From Methylobacterium fujisawaense (GTDB taxonomy: Bacteria; Pseudomonadota; Alphaproteobacteria; Rhizobiales; Beijerinckiaceae): a stretch of 64,000 nucleotides of DNA. The position numbers and the translations under genes are program-made. Within the stretch, counting starts at the first letter, position 1. The number at the start of each line of letters is the position of its first letter. Of this stretch, positions 51,496 through 60,675 are shown one piece after another. Under the pieces are notes generated by a model, which searched no databases, was not told the DNA's origin, and saw only the letters and a program-made list of their open reading frames with translations. The DNA lies in the NCBI RefSeq assembly GCF_014138435.1, contig NZ_JACJIM010000003.1:124001-188000 (forward strand), given 5' to 3'.

Positions 51496-52122
51496 GTGCA
51501 GTTTCAGGATCGTCCGGCGGCCGCCGGCATTAATTCGGGCGCTCCGGTGGGCGACAAGCAGAAGCGCGATCATCAGGACGAAGCTGCGGCCGTGCTCGGC
51601 CACACGTCCAAGAAGATGCGGCCGCCCGGCGTCCGCAGCGTCGGTTGGGCGCTGGTGCAGGCGGCGCGCCTGCACCGCGCCCGAACCGGCGACCGGCTGG
51701 CCAAGCTGGGGCTTTTCGCCGGCCAGGAGCAGGTGGTGCAGGCGTTGGCTGCGGCCGGCACCATGACCATGGGTGATCTCGCGGCGCTGCTGCGGGTGCG
51801 GCCGCCCACCGCGTCCAAGACCGTGACGCGGCTCGCGGCCCTCGGCATCGTCGAGCGCCGGGCCGAGTCGGGCGATGGCCGCGTGGTCCGGGTTCAGCTC
51901 ACGGAAGCCGGCATGGCCAAGGCCGAGGCGATCGAGCGGATCCAGGAAGAGGTCGAGGCCGAGTTGCTCGACCACCTCGACAAGACCGACCGCCGACGCC
52001 TGCGCAAGCTCCTGCGCAAGGCCGCCCGCGGCCTCGCCGAGGCAGCCGGTGCCTCCGGTCAGGTGGCGGAGGCCGATGCCGAGATCGAGGCCGAGGACGA
52101 GACGGAGGGCCTGCCGGCCTGA
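51496..52122 (+). CDS. MarR family transcriptional regulator
   Basis: A 208-residue MarR-type winged-helix protein, with an N-terminal extension of about 40 residues. The recognition region is MTMGDLAALLRVRPPTASKT, the wing RRAESGDGRVVRVQLTEAG, and the C-terminal dimerisation helix is acidic with an EIEAEDETEG tail. GTG 51496 is used as the start. The target genes and ligand are unknown; the convergent COG0523 gene stops 10 bases later. Confidence 0.85.
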   Translation: MQFQDRPAAAGINSGAPVGDKQKRDHQDEAAAVLGHTSKKMRPPGVRSVGWALVQAARLHRARTGDRLAKLGLFAGQEQVVQALAAAGTMTMGDLAALLRVRPPTASKTVTRLAALGIVERRAESGDGRVVRVQLTEAGMAKAEAIERIQEEVEAELLDHLDKTDRRRLRKLLRKAARGLAEAAGASGQVAEADAEIEAEDETEGLPA

Positions 52123-52132
52123 CCGGCGGGGC

Positions 52133-53356
52133 TCAGGCCGCGGCCCGGCGCCAGGCCGGGAACGGATCCGGCAGTTCGCGGTAGGGCGCGGGATCGAAAG
52201 GTGCGCGATCCGGTCCGGTGTCCACGAGGCAGGCATCGAGCGCGGCGATGAGCGCGGCGCGGTCCATCCCGGATCCGATGAAGACCAGTTCCTGGCGCCG
52301 GTCGCCCCAGACCTCGCTCCAGACCGTATGCAGGCGCTCCCGGAACTCGGGCGCCTCCGGCCAGCGCCGCCGCGGCACCGCCGACCACCAGAACCCCATC
52401 GCGGAGACCCTGGCCACGGCCCCCGCCAGGGAGAACTCGCCGACCCAATCCGGCCGCGTCGCCAGCCAGAAATGGCCCTTCGCCCGGATCAGGCCCGGCC
52501 AGGTGGCGTTGACGAAGGCGTTGAAGCGCTCGGGGTCGAAGGGGCGCCGGGCCCGGTATACGAAGGAGGCGATGCCGTATTCCTCGGTCTCCGGTACGTG
52601 CGCGTGGGCGCCGTAGAGTTCCTTGAACCAGAGCGGGTGCTGCTGCGCCTTCTCCTCGTCGAACAGGCCGGTGTCGAGGATTTCCGCGAGCGGCGCACGT
52701 CCGTGATCGGTCTCGAGGATGCGGGCGTCGGCGTTCAGGCCGCGCACCACCGAGCGGACCAGCGCGAGATGCTCGGGTGAGACGTCATGCGCCTTGTTGA
52801 TCACCACCACGTCGGCGAACTCGATCTGCTCCACGAGCAGGTCCACGAGCGTGCGCGTATCCTCGGCGCCCGCGGTCTCCCCGCGCTCACGCAGGAACGC
52901 GGCCGAGCCGTAATCCTTCAGCAGGTTCACCGCGTCGACCACGGTCACCATCGTGTCGAGCCGGGCCAGATCCGACAGGGAGCGGCCCGCCTCGTCCCGG
53001 AACGAGAAGGTCGACGCGATCGGGAGCGGTTCGGCGATGCCGGTGCCCTCGATCAGCAGGTAATCGAACCGCCCGGTCTCCGACAGGCGGCGGACCTCGG
53101 CGAGCAGATCGTCGCGCAGGGTGCAGCAGATGCAGCCGTTGGTCATCTCGACGAGGGTCTCGTCCGTCCGGGACAGGTCGGCTCCGCCCGCGCGGACGAG
53201 GTCGGCATCGATGTTGACCTCGCTCATGTCGTTCACGATCACCGCCACCCGGCGGCCGTCGCGGTTGTTCAGAACATGATTGAGCAGCGTCGTTTTGCCG
53301 GCTCCGAGAAAGCCGGACAGGACGGTGACGGGCAGGCGGCGATCGGGCTGTGTCAT
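52133..53356 (-). CDS. COG0523 GTPase (CobW/ZigA-like metallochaperone)
   Basis: A 407-residue GTPase. Walker [14 protein letters not shown], the metal motif [13 protein letters not shown] (CxCC), [12 protein letters not shown], and NKAHDV for base recognition, then a CobW C-terminal domain ([19 protein letters not shown]). COG0523 proteins deliver zinc or cobalt; those with a Zur site upstream belong to the zinc-scarcity type (ZigA/YeiR). A perfect Zur-like palindrome lies 11 bases before the start. It is divergent from a ZnuD-like receptor. Confidence 0.92.
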   Translation of the reverse strand: MTQPDRRLPVTVLSGFLGAGKTTLLNHVLNNRDGRRVAVIVNDMSEVNIDADLVRAGGADLSRTDETLVEMTNGCICCTLRDDLLAEVRRLSETGRFDYLLIEGTGIAEPLPIASTFSFRDEAGRSLSDLARLDTMVTVVDAVNLLKDYGSAAFLRERGETAGAEDTRTLVDLLVEQIEFADVVVINKAHDVSPEHLALVRSVVRGLNADARILETDHGRAPLAEILDTGLFDEEKAQQHPLWFKELYGAHAHVPETEEYGIASFVYRARRPFDPERFNAFVNATWPGLIRAKGHFWLATRPDWVGEFSLAGAVARVSAMGFWWSAVPRRRWPEAPEFRERLHTVWSEVWGDRRQELVFIGSGMDRAALIAALDACLVDTGPDRAPFDPAPYRELPDPFPAWRRAAA

Positions 53357-53366
53357 GCCGCAATCA

Positions 53367-53382
53367 AAATGTTATAACATTT
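53367..53382. promoter_or_regulatory. Zur-like operator, COG0523 GTPase gene
   Basis: AAATGTTATAACATTT is a perfect 16-base palindrome, 11 bases upstream of the COG0523 start. It matches the known Zur box core ATGTTATAACAT closely. It is so near the ATG that binding would block promoter or ribosome access; no Shine-Dalgarno is visible, so the message may be nearly leaderless. Confidence 0.7.
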
Positions 53383-53513
53383 CAAAGTCAAGGCAGTGAA
53401 ACGCGCCGCAGCGGCGGGACCCGGCGAAGCTGTTGCAACGATGTAACGTTTCTCAAGCGTGTCGGGGTGGCGCGGGATTACACCTTGCACCTGACCCGAG
53501 GTCCGCGACACTG

Positions 53514-53530
53514 AAACAGTATAACACTAT
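53514..53530. promoter_or_regulatory. Zur-like operator, TonB receptor gene
   Basis: AACAGTATAACACT (53515-53528) is the complement of AGTGTTATACTGTT, matching 10 of 14 positions of the palindrome core at 53367. It lies 12 bases before the receptor start. A half-site GTAACGTTTC is at 53443-53452. Weaker than its neighbour but well placed. Confidence 0.5.
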
Positions 53531-53540
53531 GTGAGTCTCC

Positions 53541-55685
53541 ATGTCCCGCCTGCGTCGCCTCCGCTTCCTTGCCGGCACAATGCTGTCCTCGACCGTCTGC
53601 ACCGGCATGTTGGCTCCGTCGGTTGCCCGGGCCCAGCAGGCCGTCACCCTCGACGAGATCAGCGTCACCAGTCCGAGCCCGATCCAGGCCCCGCGCACGG
53701 CGCCGATCGCCGACGCGGCGGTCCCGATCGGCGTACTGCCGGTGGCGACCAACACCTTCTCGCCCGTCACCGTGGTCACCCAGGAGCAGATCGCGCGCGA
53801 TCAGCCCCGGACCCTGGGCGACGCCCTGTTCGACAGGCCGGGCATCTCCGGCACGTCCTACGCCCCGGGCGCGGCCTCACGGCCGATCATTCGCGGTCTC
53901 GACAACGCCCGGGTGCGCATCCAGGAGAACGGCATCGTCAACGGCGGCGTGTCCGACCTCGGCGAGGACCACGCCGTGCCGGTGAATCCGCTGGTGGCCG
54001 ACCGGATCGAGGTGATCCGCGGCCCCGCGACCTTGCGCTATGGCTCCGGCGCCATCGGCGGCGTGGTCTCGGCGGACAACAACCGGGTGCCGACCTTCAT
54101 TCCGGCGAACGGGGTGCAGGGGCAGGTGACCACCGGCTTCTCCAGCGTGGACAACGGCCGGCTCGGGGCCGCCACGGTGGATGCCGGCGGCGATGGCATC
54201 GCGGTCCACGCCGACGGCTTCAAGACGGCCAACGACAGCTACGCGATCCCCGGCGGGATCCAGCGCAATTCCTACAACGAGTCGCAGGGCGGCGCGGTCG
54301 GCATCTCGGCGATCGGCGACCGCGGCTTCGTCGGCATCTCCTTCAGCCACTACGACGCCATCTATGCGATCCCCGGCGGCGTGGCGGAGCAGGACCGGAC
54401 CCGGCTGACCCCGAATCAGGACCGCGTCCTGTCGCGGGGCGAGTACCGGCCCCTCGACGGTCCGTTCGAGGTGATCCGCTACTGGGCGGGCTACTCGGTC
54501 TACCGCCACAACGAGGTCGGCATCGGCGAGGACGGGATCGAGGGCGTCCAGGCGATCTTCAAGAACCGGGAGGCCGAAGGGCGCCTGGAACTCCAGCACG
54601 TCCCGGTCTTCACGGATCTCGGCAAGCTCACCGGCGCGCTCGGCTTCCAGTCGGACCGGCGTGTGATCAACACGCAGCTCGAATCGTTCCTGCCCAAGAC
54701 CGAGTCCCGTGCCAACGCGGTCTACCTGTTCGAGGAGCTGGAGCTGCGTCCGGGCACGCGTCTGCAGGCGGCCGGGCGCTACGAGGTCGATCGGCTGTCG
54801 AGTACGGCCGCGCAGTTCCCCAGCGATTACGTGCCCGTCGACGGGCAGGAGCCGTTCCAGTACGCCCGGACCCGCCGCTTCGCGCCGAAGAGCGCCAGCA
54901 TCGGCGCCCTGCAGGATCTGCCCTACGGCTTCGTGGCGAGCCTCACCGGCTCCTATGTCGAGCGCGGACCCACCGGCTACGAGCTGTTCTCGCAGGGGCC
55001 CCACGACGCCACCGCGACCTTCGAGATCGGCAACCCGAACCTCAAGAAGGAGCGCGCCCGGACCGTCGAGGCCAGCATCCGGCGGGCCGAGGGACCCTTC
55101 CGCCTCGACGCCACCGGCTACTTCACGCGCTACACCGGCTTCATCTACCGCAACTACACGGGGCTGACCTGCGACGACGACTTCGCCTCCTGCGGTGTCG
55201 GCACCGACAACCGGCAGATCGTCTATCAGCAGCAGAACGCGACCTTCTACGGCGCCGAGATCATCGGCCAGTACGACCTCCTGCCGGTGGGCAACGGCTT
55301 CGCCGGCATCGAGGGGCAGTTCGATTTCGTCCGCGCTCAGTTCGACAACGGCACCAACGTGCCGCGCATCCCACCCTACCGGCTCGGCGGCGGCGTCTAT
55401 CTGCGGGCCGACGGATGGTTCGCGCGGGTGAACCTCATCCACGCCTTCAGCCACGACGCCACGGCGGTTTACGAGACGCCCACGCCCGGCTACGACGACC
55501 TGCGGGCCGAGCTGAGCTACACCAAGGCGGTCGATCCCGCGGTCTACGGGGCGAGCGCGATCACCCTCGGCGTCCAGGGCCGCAACCTCCTGAACGACGA
55601 CATCCGCAACTCGACCTCGTTCAAGAAGGACGAGATCCTGCTGCCGGGGCGGAACGTGCGGCTGTTCCTGACGGCGCGGTTCTGA
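53541..55685 (+). CDS. TonB-dependent receptor, ZnuD-like
   Basis: A 714-residue outer-membrane receptor. Signal peptide about 1-31, TonB box-like VTLDEISVTSP, plug domain with VVTQEQIARDQPRTLGDALF, RPIIRGLDNARVRIQENGIV and RIEVIRGPATLRYGSGAIGG. The barrel ends in NVRLFLTARF with a terminal Phe. The plug and end region (FKKDEILLPGRNVRLFL) resemble the ZnuD zinc receptors of Neisseria and Acinetobacter. The Zur-like sites and divergent COG0523 gene support uptake of zinc or a zinc complex. No His-rich loop is obvious. Confidence 0.88.
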   Translation: MSRLRRLRFLAGTMLSSTVCTGMLAPSVARAQQAVTLDEISVTSPSPIQAPRTAPIADAAVPIGVLPVATNTFSPVTVVTQEQIARDQPRTLGDALFDRPGISGTSYAPGAASRPIIRGLDNARVRIQENGIVNGGVSDLGEDHAVPVNPLVADRIEVIRGPATLRYGSGAIGGVVSADNNRVPTFIPANGVQGQVTTGFSSVDNGRLGAATVDAGGDGIAVHADGFKTANDSYAIPGGIQRNSYNESQGGAVGISAIGDRGFVGISFSHYDAIYAIPGGVAEQDRTRLTPNQDRVLSRGEYRPLDGPFEVIRYWAGYSVYRHNEVGIGEDGIEGVQAIFKNREAEGRLELQHVPVFTDLGKLTGALGFQSDRRVINTQLESFLPKTESRANAVYLFEELELRPGTRLQAAGRYEVDRLSSTAAQFPSDYVPVDGQEPFQYARTRRFAPKSASIGALQDLPYGFVASLTGSYVERGPTGYELFSQGPHDATATFEIGNPNLKKERARTVEASIRRAEGPFRLDATGYFTRYTGFIYRNYTGLTCDDDFASCGVGTDNRQIVYQQQNATFYGAEIIGQYDLLPVGNGFAGIEGQFDFVRAQFDNGTNVPRIPPYRLGGGVYLRADGWFARVNLIHAFSHDATAVYETPTPGYDDLRAELSYTKAVDPAVYGASAITLGVQGRNLLNDDIRNSTSFKKDEILLPGRNVRLFLTARF

Positions 55686-55847
55686 ACGCTGCGGCCGCCG
55701 CGGCGCCGTCCTTGCGCGCGCGGCGAAGCCATTCAGGGCTGCGTCGGACGTCGCGCTGTCGGCGGGCACCGGGTCACTGCGCTTTCGGCGTGACGACCAA
55801 GCGGGCGTGCTCGGCCGCGTCGGGCACCGGGAGCCTCGGCCGGCCCC

Positions 55848-57302
55848 CTAGGCCGACAGAACGCGGCGCAGGCGGCGCCAGCCCGCGACCAGACCGGTGA
55901 CCGCGATCCCCGCCGCTAGGAGGTTCAGGACCCATTGGGCGGCATCGTGGAGCGAGCGGTTGACGCTGAGCCCGGGCAGATCGAGGCGGTGCGCGGCGTC
56001 GAACAGCCAGCGGTTGATGCGGCCGGAGCGATCCAGGCGCTGGAGGATGGTCCCGTCCCGGGGATCGACGTGGAGCCACGTGGCGTCCGGATCAGCGAAG
56101 CGCAGGCGCAGCACCGGAAGCGGCCGTGGGTCGATCCCATGCGGATACCAGTACAGGTCGTAGGCGGTCAGGGTCTCTGCCGTCCGTAATCCGCCGAGCA
56201 GGGCCGGACCGGCGGCCCGCGCGAGCGCGGCGGCATCGAGGAGCGTGCCGTCATCCGCCCTGCGGCTCCGGGCTCCCGCCGGTGTGTCGGCGACGATCCA
56301 CCAGGACCCGCCGATGGCGGCGAAGCGCAGCGCGCGGGTTCCGGCCTCTGCGAAGCCCCGCAGGGCTCCGGCGTCGAGGCCGAGGGGGGCGGGCTGTCCG
56401 GCATAGGCGGCGCGGATCTCGGCGGGCGCAGCGTTCGACGAGAACCAGCGGTTCGGGTTCATCGAGATCCAGCCGCTGAGGATGAAGGTGCTGAGTCCGA
56501 TTCCGCCCGCGAGGCCGAACAGGTGGTGCCAGCGTGCGAGACCGCGATAGGGCGTGACGGCGCCGCCCGCGTAGCGGCGGCGGAGGCGCAGGCGCCAGAT
56601 CCCGATCGCGAGGCCGCTCAGCGCCCCGAGGGCGGCGAAGCCGGACAGCCACAGAAGGACCGTCCGCCACAGATCGGCCCGGGCGCGCAGCGGCGTCAGG
56701 TAGATCCAATGCGCCACGGCGCCGGCCCAGTTCCAGCCACGCTCGAAGCGGGTCGTGTCGAGGGCGACCTCGCCGGTGACCTGAGACACGTAGAGCTCGG
56801 TCCCGGCCGCATCGTCGAGGACGACCTTCAGGAACGGCCGGAGCGGATCGTACCGGGCCGTGACGGTCCACTGGTCCCGCTCGACCGGATCGACATGTGC
56901 GCCCGGAATCCCCTCGGCCGCGAGACGCAACGCATCCTCGGGCGTCAGCGGGCCGAGCCGCTCCCCGGTCCGCGCCGAGACCGTGGCCCGGCGCCCGTCG
57001 CGGTCGGCGATCCGGTAGACCGGTTCCGCACCGCGCATCTCCAGGGCGAAGGCCGCCGGCACGCCGGCAAGGCCGCCGGCCCGCAGCGCGTCGTCGGGCG
57101 CCACCGCGACGCGCTCCCAGGCGATCGGTGCGAGTCGGTCCAGGCGCTCGGCCCCGGTGAGCGCCGGGAACGGCACGTAGAGCATCACCAGTCCGGAGCC
57201 GATCCACAGGGCGAAGAACAGCCCCGCGGCGATCCCGGCCCAGCGGTGGAACAGCAGCAGCCAGCGCCGCCCCGCCTTGCCGAGCCGCCGCGGCAGGCTC
57301 AC
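55848..57302 (-). CDS. PepSY-domain inner-membrane protein, TonB-receptor partner
   Basis: A 484-residue membrane protein of the PepSY-associated (PiuB-like) family. The start is GTG 57302, overlapping the receptor stop (GTGA), giving VSLPRRLGKAGRRWLLLFHR and a first helix WAGIAAGLFFALWIG. Further helices include LLWLSGFAALGALSGLAIGI, GLAGGIGLSTFILSGWI and VLNLLAAGIAVTGLVAG. Such proteins often partner siderophore receptors and may reduce or move the released metal. The C-terminal region carries a DPDATWLHVDPRDG PepSY-like block. Confidence 0.85.
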   Translation of the reverse strand: MSLPRRLGKAGRRWLLLFHRWAGIAAGLFFALWIGSGLVMLYVPFPALTGAERLDRLAPIAWERVAVAPDDALRAGGLAGVPAAFALEMRGAEPVYRIADRDGRRATVSARTGERLGPLTPEDALRLAAEGIPGAHVDPVERDQWTVTARYDPLRPFLKVVLDDAAGTELYVSQVTGEVALDTTRFERGWNWAGAVAHWIYLTPLRARADLWRTVLLWLSGFAALGALSGLAIGIWRLRLRRRYAGGAVTPYRGLARWHHLFGLAGGIGLSTFILSGWISMNPNRWFSSNAAPAEIRAAYAGQPAPLGLDAGALRGFAEAGTRALRFAAIGGSWWIVADTPAGARSRRADDGTLLDAAALARAAGPALLGGLRTAETLTAYDLYWYPHGIDPRPLPVLRLRFADPDATWLHVDPRDGTILQRLDRSGRINRWLFDAAHRLDLPGLSVNRSLHDAAQWVLNLLAAGIAVTGLVAGWRRLRRVLSA

Positions 57303-59482
57303 CACGTCACCGTGTAGGCGACCTCGACCGAGCGCGGCCGCCCGAGCAGCCAGTTGGTCCCGACCCCGTTCACGGCATTGCCGCTGATCGCGTAGACCTT
57401 GTCGAACAGGTTGTAGACCCGCACGGACAGGCGCGACTCCGCCGTGACCTGATGGTCGAGGACCACGTTGACGAGGTTGTAGGCCGGGCGCCGCGCCGTA
57501 TTGCCGAAGTCGCTGTAGACCTGCCCCACGTTCTGAAGCCCGACCCGCGCGGTCCAGTCGCGGTAGACGTCCCAGGTCAGCCAGAGGTTGGCCACCCGCT
57601 CCGGCACGTCGATGGGCTGGTTGCCGGCGTACGAGACCGTGGCGCCGTTCACCGTCTGGTCGAACCGGTCGTACTGCGCGTGCAGCAGCGCGAGGTTGCC
57701 GTCCAGTCGCCAGCCCGGAGCAAAGCGCCAGCCCAAGGCCAGCTCGAATCCCTGCGAGGACTGGCTCCCCACCTGCGTGGACAGCGTCGGCTGGCCGGGG
57801 ATTGCCGAGATCAGGTTGTCCTTGACGATCCGGTAGCCCGCGATGGTCCATTCCACGGCACCGTCGAAGGCAAGACCCTTGGCGCCGATCTCGACTTGAT
57901 CGCCTGTGGCGAGCTTGAAGCCCGCCAGCGACTGGTTCAGCGTGATCAGGCTGTTCACCGGGTCGGTGGCGAAGCTGTACTGGGCGTAGAGCGCGCTGTC
58001 CGGCGTCGGGTTGTAGACGAGGCCGAACCGGTAGCCCAGCGCCCGGTAGGTCTTCTCGAACCGCGATCCCGTCTGCAGGTCCTCCCGATTCAGCGTTGGC
58101 ACGTCGAGGCGCACGCCGGTGAGGAACGAGAGCTTGTCCGACAGGATCAGACGGTCCTCCGCGAAGACCGAGGCTTGGCTCGTCTGCGTGGCGTAGGCCG
58201 GACGGGCTCGCCCGTTCTGCGGGAAGAGGCCCGGATCGTAGCCGACGAGCGGCACGCTGGTGGTCTGGTCGAAGTAGAAGTTGTTGGTGTGCCGGAAGTC
58301 GATGTGGTTCACGTCGAACCCGGCCACGAACTGGTTGGGCAAGCCGAACAGGCTGCCCCGGAACGTCGCGTCGAGCCGGTCACCGACCTGCTCCTGGCTG
58401 TGGTAGATTTCCAGATAGTCGCCCCGGTCCACCAGCCCGGTGCCGCGGTTGTAGGAATATTGCTCGACGTCGAGCCAGTGGCGCCGGCTTGTGAGCCGGT
58501 AGGCGGTGTTGCGGATCGTGATGTCGGCCGAGGGCGACCATTCGGTCTTGAGCTGGGTCCAGTTGTCGGCCCAGGTGATCTTCGCGTCCCGGACGTTGTA
58601 GTTGTTGAACCGGATGAGGTCCGGGATCCGTCCCTCGACGAGCGGCGTGCCCCAGTAGCGGGCGGGCTCCTGGTAGCCGAGATCGTGGCTCAGGGTGAAC
58701 GCCAGATCGGCGCTCGGTCGGAACAGCAGGGCGGCCGAGACCGCGAGGTTGCGGAAATCGCCCTCCGGCCGGATCCAGCCGTCGGCGCGATTGCCGCTGA
58801 CGTTGAGGCGATACGCGAAGGTGTCGCCGAACTCCGCTTGACCGATTCCACCGCCCGAATCGAACGCAAGGCGCGCAACGCCATCCGTGCCGACAACGGC
58901 GCGGGCGACGTTGATCGGCACGAAGACCGGCTTCTTCGGCACCACGTTGATCACGCCGCCGATGGCGCCGTCGCCGTACAGCACCGAAGACGGGCCGCGG
59001 AGCACCTCGATCCGCTCGACGTTCCACGTGTCGAACGGGAAGGTCACCGTGTTGGCGCCGACGTAGAAGCGCGTGCCGTCGTAGAGCTGCTGGATCGAGT
59101 TCGGGCCGGCGAAGCCCCGGGACGTGAAGGCGCCGTTGCCGTTGCCGGGTGCCGCGATCGTGGTGATGCCGGTGGCGTCCTGGGTCACGGCCTCGGCGAT
59201 CGTGTCCTGACCGCGCAGCCGCGCGGTCTCACCCGACACGATGTCGAGGCTCGCCGGCGTCTCCAGCGGCGTCAGACCGAGGCGGCTCGCGGTCCGGTCG
59301 GGGGTGCGCAGATTGAGGCCGGTCGGCGCAGCGCGGTTCGGGTCTCCGCCCGCGCCGGCCACGGAGAGTTCATCCAGGGTGACGGCCTCCTGGGCGGCGG
59401 TCGGACTGGCGAGGAGCGCGAGGAGAACGCCACAGAGGGGAGCCGGCCCGCCGGAGCGGGCGCGATGGATCGAGCGAAGCAT
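57299..59482 (-). CDS. TonB-dependent receptor (siderophore type)
   Basis: A 727-residue outer-membrane receptor. Signal peptide to about residue 30 (LLALLASPTAAQ), TonB-box-like VTLDELSVAG, plug with LETPASLDIVSGETARL, SRGFAGPNSIQQLYDGTRFY and RIEVLRGPSSVLYGDGAIGG, and a terminal Trp (VEVAYTVTW). The plug matches siderophore receptors of the FhuA/FhuE class. Its operon with PepSY is headed by a cobalamin riboswitch and has a Zur-like palindrome 49 bases before the start, so the cargo may be a metallophore or corrinoid instead of ferric siderophore. Confidence 0.9.
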   Translation of the reverse strand: MLRSIHRARSGGPAPLCGVLLALLASPTAAQEAVTLDELSVAGAGGDPNRAAPTGLNLRTPDRTASRLGLTPLETPASLDIVSGETARLRGQDTIAEAVTQDATGITTIAAPGNGNGAFTSRGFAGPNSIQQLYDGTRFYVGANTVTFPFDTWNVERIEVLRGPSSVLYGDGAIGGVINVVPKKPVFVPINVARAVVGTDGVARLAFDSGGGIGQAEFGDTFAYRLNVSGNRADGWIRPEGDFRNLAVSAALLFRPSADLAFTLSHDLGYQEPARYWGTPLVEGRIPDLIRFNNYNVRDAKITWADNWTQLKTEWSPSADITIRNTAYRLTSRRHWLDVEQYSYNRGTGLVDRGDYLEIYHSQEQVGDRLDATFRGSLFGLPNQFVAGFDVNHIDFRHTNNFYFDQTTSVPLVGYDPGLFPQNGRARPAYATQTSQASVFAEDRLILSDKLSFLTGVRLDVPTLNREDLQTGSRFEKTYRALGYRFGLVYNPTPDSALYAQYSFATDPVNSLITLNQSLAGFKLATGDQVEIGAKGLAFDGAVEWTIAGYRIVKDNLISAIPGQPTLSTQVGSQSSQGFELALGWRFAPGWRLDGNLALLHAQYDRFDQTVNGATVSYAGNQPIDVPERVANLWLTWDVYRDWTARVGLQNVGQVYSDFGNTARRPAYNLVNVVLDHQVTAESRLSVRVYNLFDKVYAISGNAVNGVGTNWLLGRPRSVEVAYTVTW

Positions 59483-59530
59483 GGGGGAAGCGGTCCGTGC
59501 ACGGCGCGCGCCGGCCCCTTCGTCCTATAA

Positions 59531-59553
59531 GCATTGTAATAACATTACAATGC
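59531..59553. promoter_or_regulatory. Perfect 10-bp inverted repeat, Zur-like, before TonB receptor operon
   Basis: GCATTGTAAT, spacer AAC, ATTACAATGC: a perfect dyad of 10-base arms, 49 bases before the receptor start at 59482. On the minus strand its core AATGTTATTACAAT matches 12 of 14 positions of AATGTTATAACATT at the COG0523 promoter. This suggests the same metalloregulator acts here. Confidence 0.6.
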
Positions 59554-59774
59554 CTCGACCATCTGGAAACCTGAGCCTGAACGGGTGCGCGGAGGCCTCC
59601 CGGAACAGGGATCGCAGGTCGCGAAACGGTGGAGACGGACATGGGAACGGCGTCGCGGGCGCGCTTGCTGTGGCACGTCACCGCGAACGAGGCCTCGGCG
59701 GCCGCCTCCCCTCGGGATTGACGGCGCCTCGACACCCGCCAGGACACCCCGCCCGGCGCGTTTCGCGTGTGACC

Positions 59775-59962
59775 ACGGCTGACGGCAGGTCTCCTGGCTC
59801 GCGGGTCGCCGCCCTCGCACCGTCTTCCCGGGGTGACCCAGTGACGTGGTGGTGAAGGGCTCGCCGCTTACAGTTGCGGGGGCAGCCGCGGCTTCGGGGC
59901 GGACCCCTCATCGCGTTCCCTTTTGATCCCCGAGGGGAACCGTCGAGGAACAGCTTGGCCGT
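59775..59962 (-). promoter_or_regulatory. Cobalamin (B12) riboswitch
   Basis: Read on the minus strand, all conserved blocks of the AdoCbl-class aptamer occur in order: AAAAGGGAA (59916-59924), CCGCAACTGTAA, CACTGGGTC, CCGGGAAG and the B12 box AGCCAGGAGACCTGCC (59784-59799). It points toward the TonB receptor-PepSY operon, whose start is about 290 bases beyond the box. By family rules cobalamin binding lowers expression of transporters or corrinoid-related genes. I see no clear terminator stem after the box, so the expression platform is unclear. Confidence 0.92.
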
Positions 59963-60065
59963 CGTGTGTCCGGGCGTCAACCGCACGTCCGGGAGTTGTC
60001 GTGGATCGATGCGGCGGTCCGCCGGTTCGTTGCGGCGCCGTCGGGAACGATCTAGCCGGTTCGGC

Positions 60066-60533
60066 ATGACGGTCTGGCGTCCCCCTGCGGAGATCCGCGT
60101 GAAGGCCTTGGGGCTCCCCCGGCGCGGCGATAGCCTGCTGGTGGCGGAGATCCATGCGGATGACGGGCGGCTGACAGGTGTCCGGCCCCTCGGTGGCAGC
60201 GTCGCGTTCGGTGAGAGGGCCGAGGACGCGCTGATCCGGGAGTTCGAAGAGGAGCTCGGCGTCACCGTCACGGTGCTCGGCGGCCCGCGCGTCGTGGAGA
60301 ACATCTTCCTGCACGAGGGGCAGGTCGGGCACGAGGTGCTGTTCCTGTTCCCGGTCGCCCTGCCGCCCGGCCGGTTCGACGGACAGGAGCGCTTCGTCTT
60401 TCACGAGGATTGCGGCACCGCCTGCGTGGCGCGGTGGTGCGATCTCGACGGGCTCGACGTCCCGGGCGGGCCGGAACTCTTCCCGACCGGCCTGAAGGCC
60501 TGGCTCCGCGCGGCGTGGGACGCGGAGCCCTGA
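60066..60533 (+). CDS. Nudix hydrolase
   Basis: A 155-residue Nudix protein. The box is complete: GSVAFGE, seven residues, then REFEEELGV (GX5EX7REUXEEXGU). The start ATG 60066 (MTVWRPPAEIRVKALGLPR) is chosen because earlier in-frame codons read through the cobalamin riboswitch. The substrate is probably a nucleoside diphosphate derivative. It is divergent from the riboswitch operon and convergent with none. Confidence 0.88.
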   Translation: MTVWRPPAEIRVKALGLPRRGDSLLVAEIHADDGRLTGVRPLGGSVAFGERAEDALIREFEEELGVTVTVLGGPRVVENIFLHEGQVGHEVLFLFPVALPPGRFDGQERFVFHEDCGTACVARWCDLDGLDVPGGPELFPTGLKAWLRAAWDAEP

Positions 60534-60675
60534 CGGGCGCGATCGCGCTGCCGCCTTTGCCGCTGCGCGCGGGCGATGCTACAGCCGTGCAATCCCATCG
60601 GTCCGGACGTCCGCGACGCCGCGGCCCATGCGCCCGGACGCTCCGTCCGAAGCGGAGACGGGTGCCGGCGGAAGC

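Noticed and set aside
59545..59820. Small minus-strand frame between riboswitch and receptor, possibly cbtB-like
   Set aside because: Arg/Pro-rich, no membrane helix or His motif, begins inside the B12 box region; not convincing.
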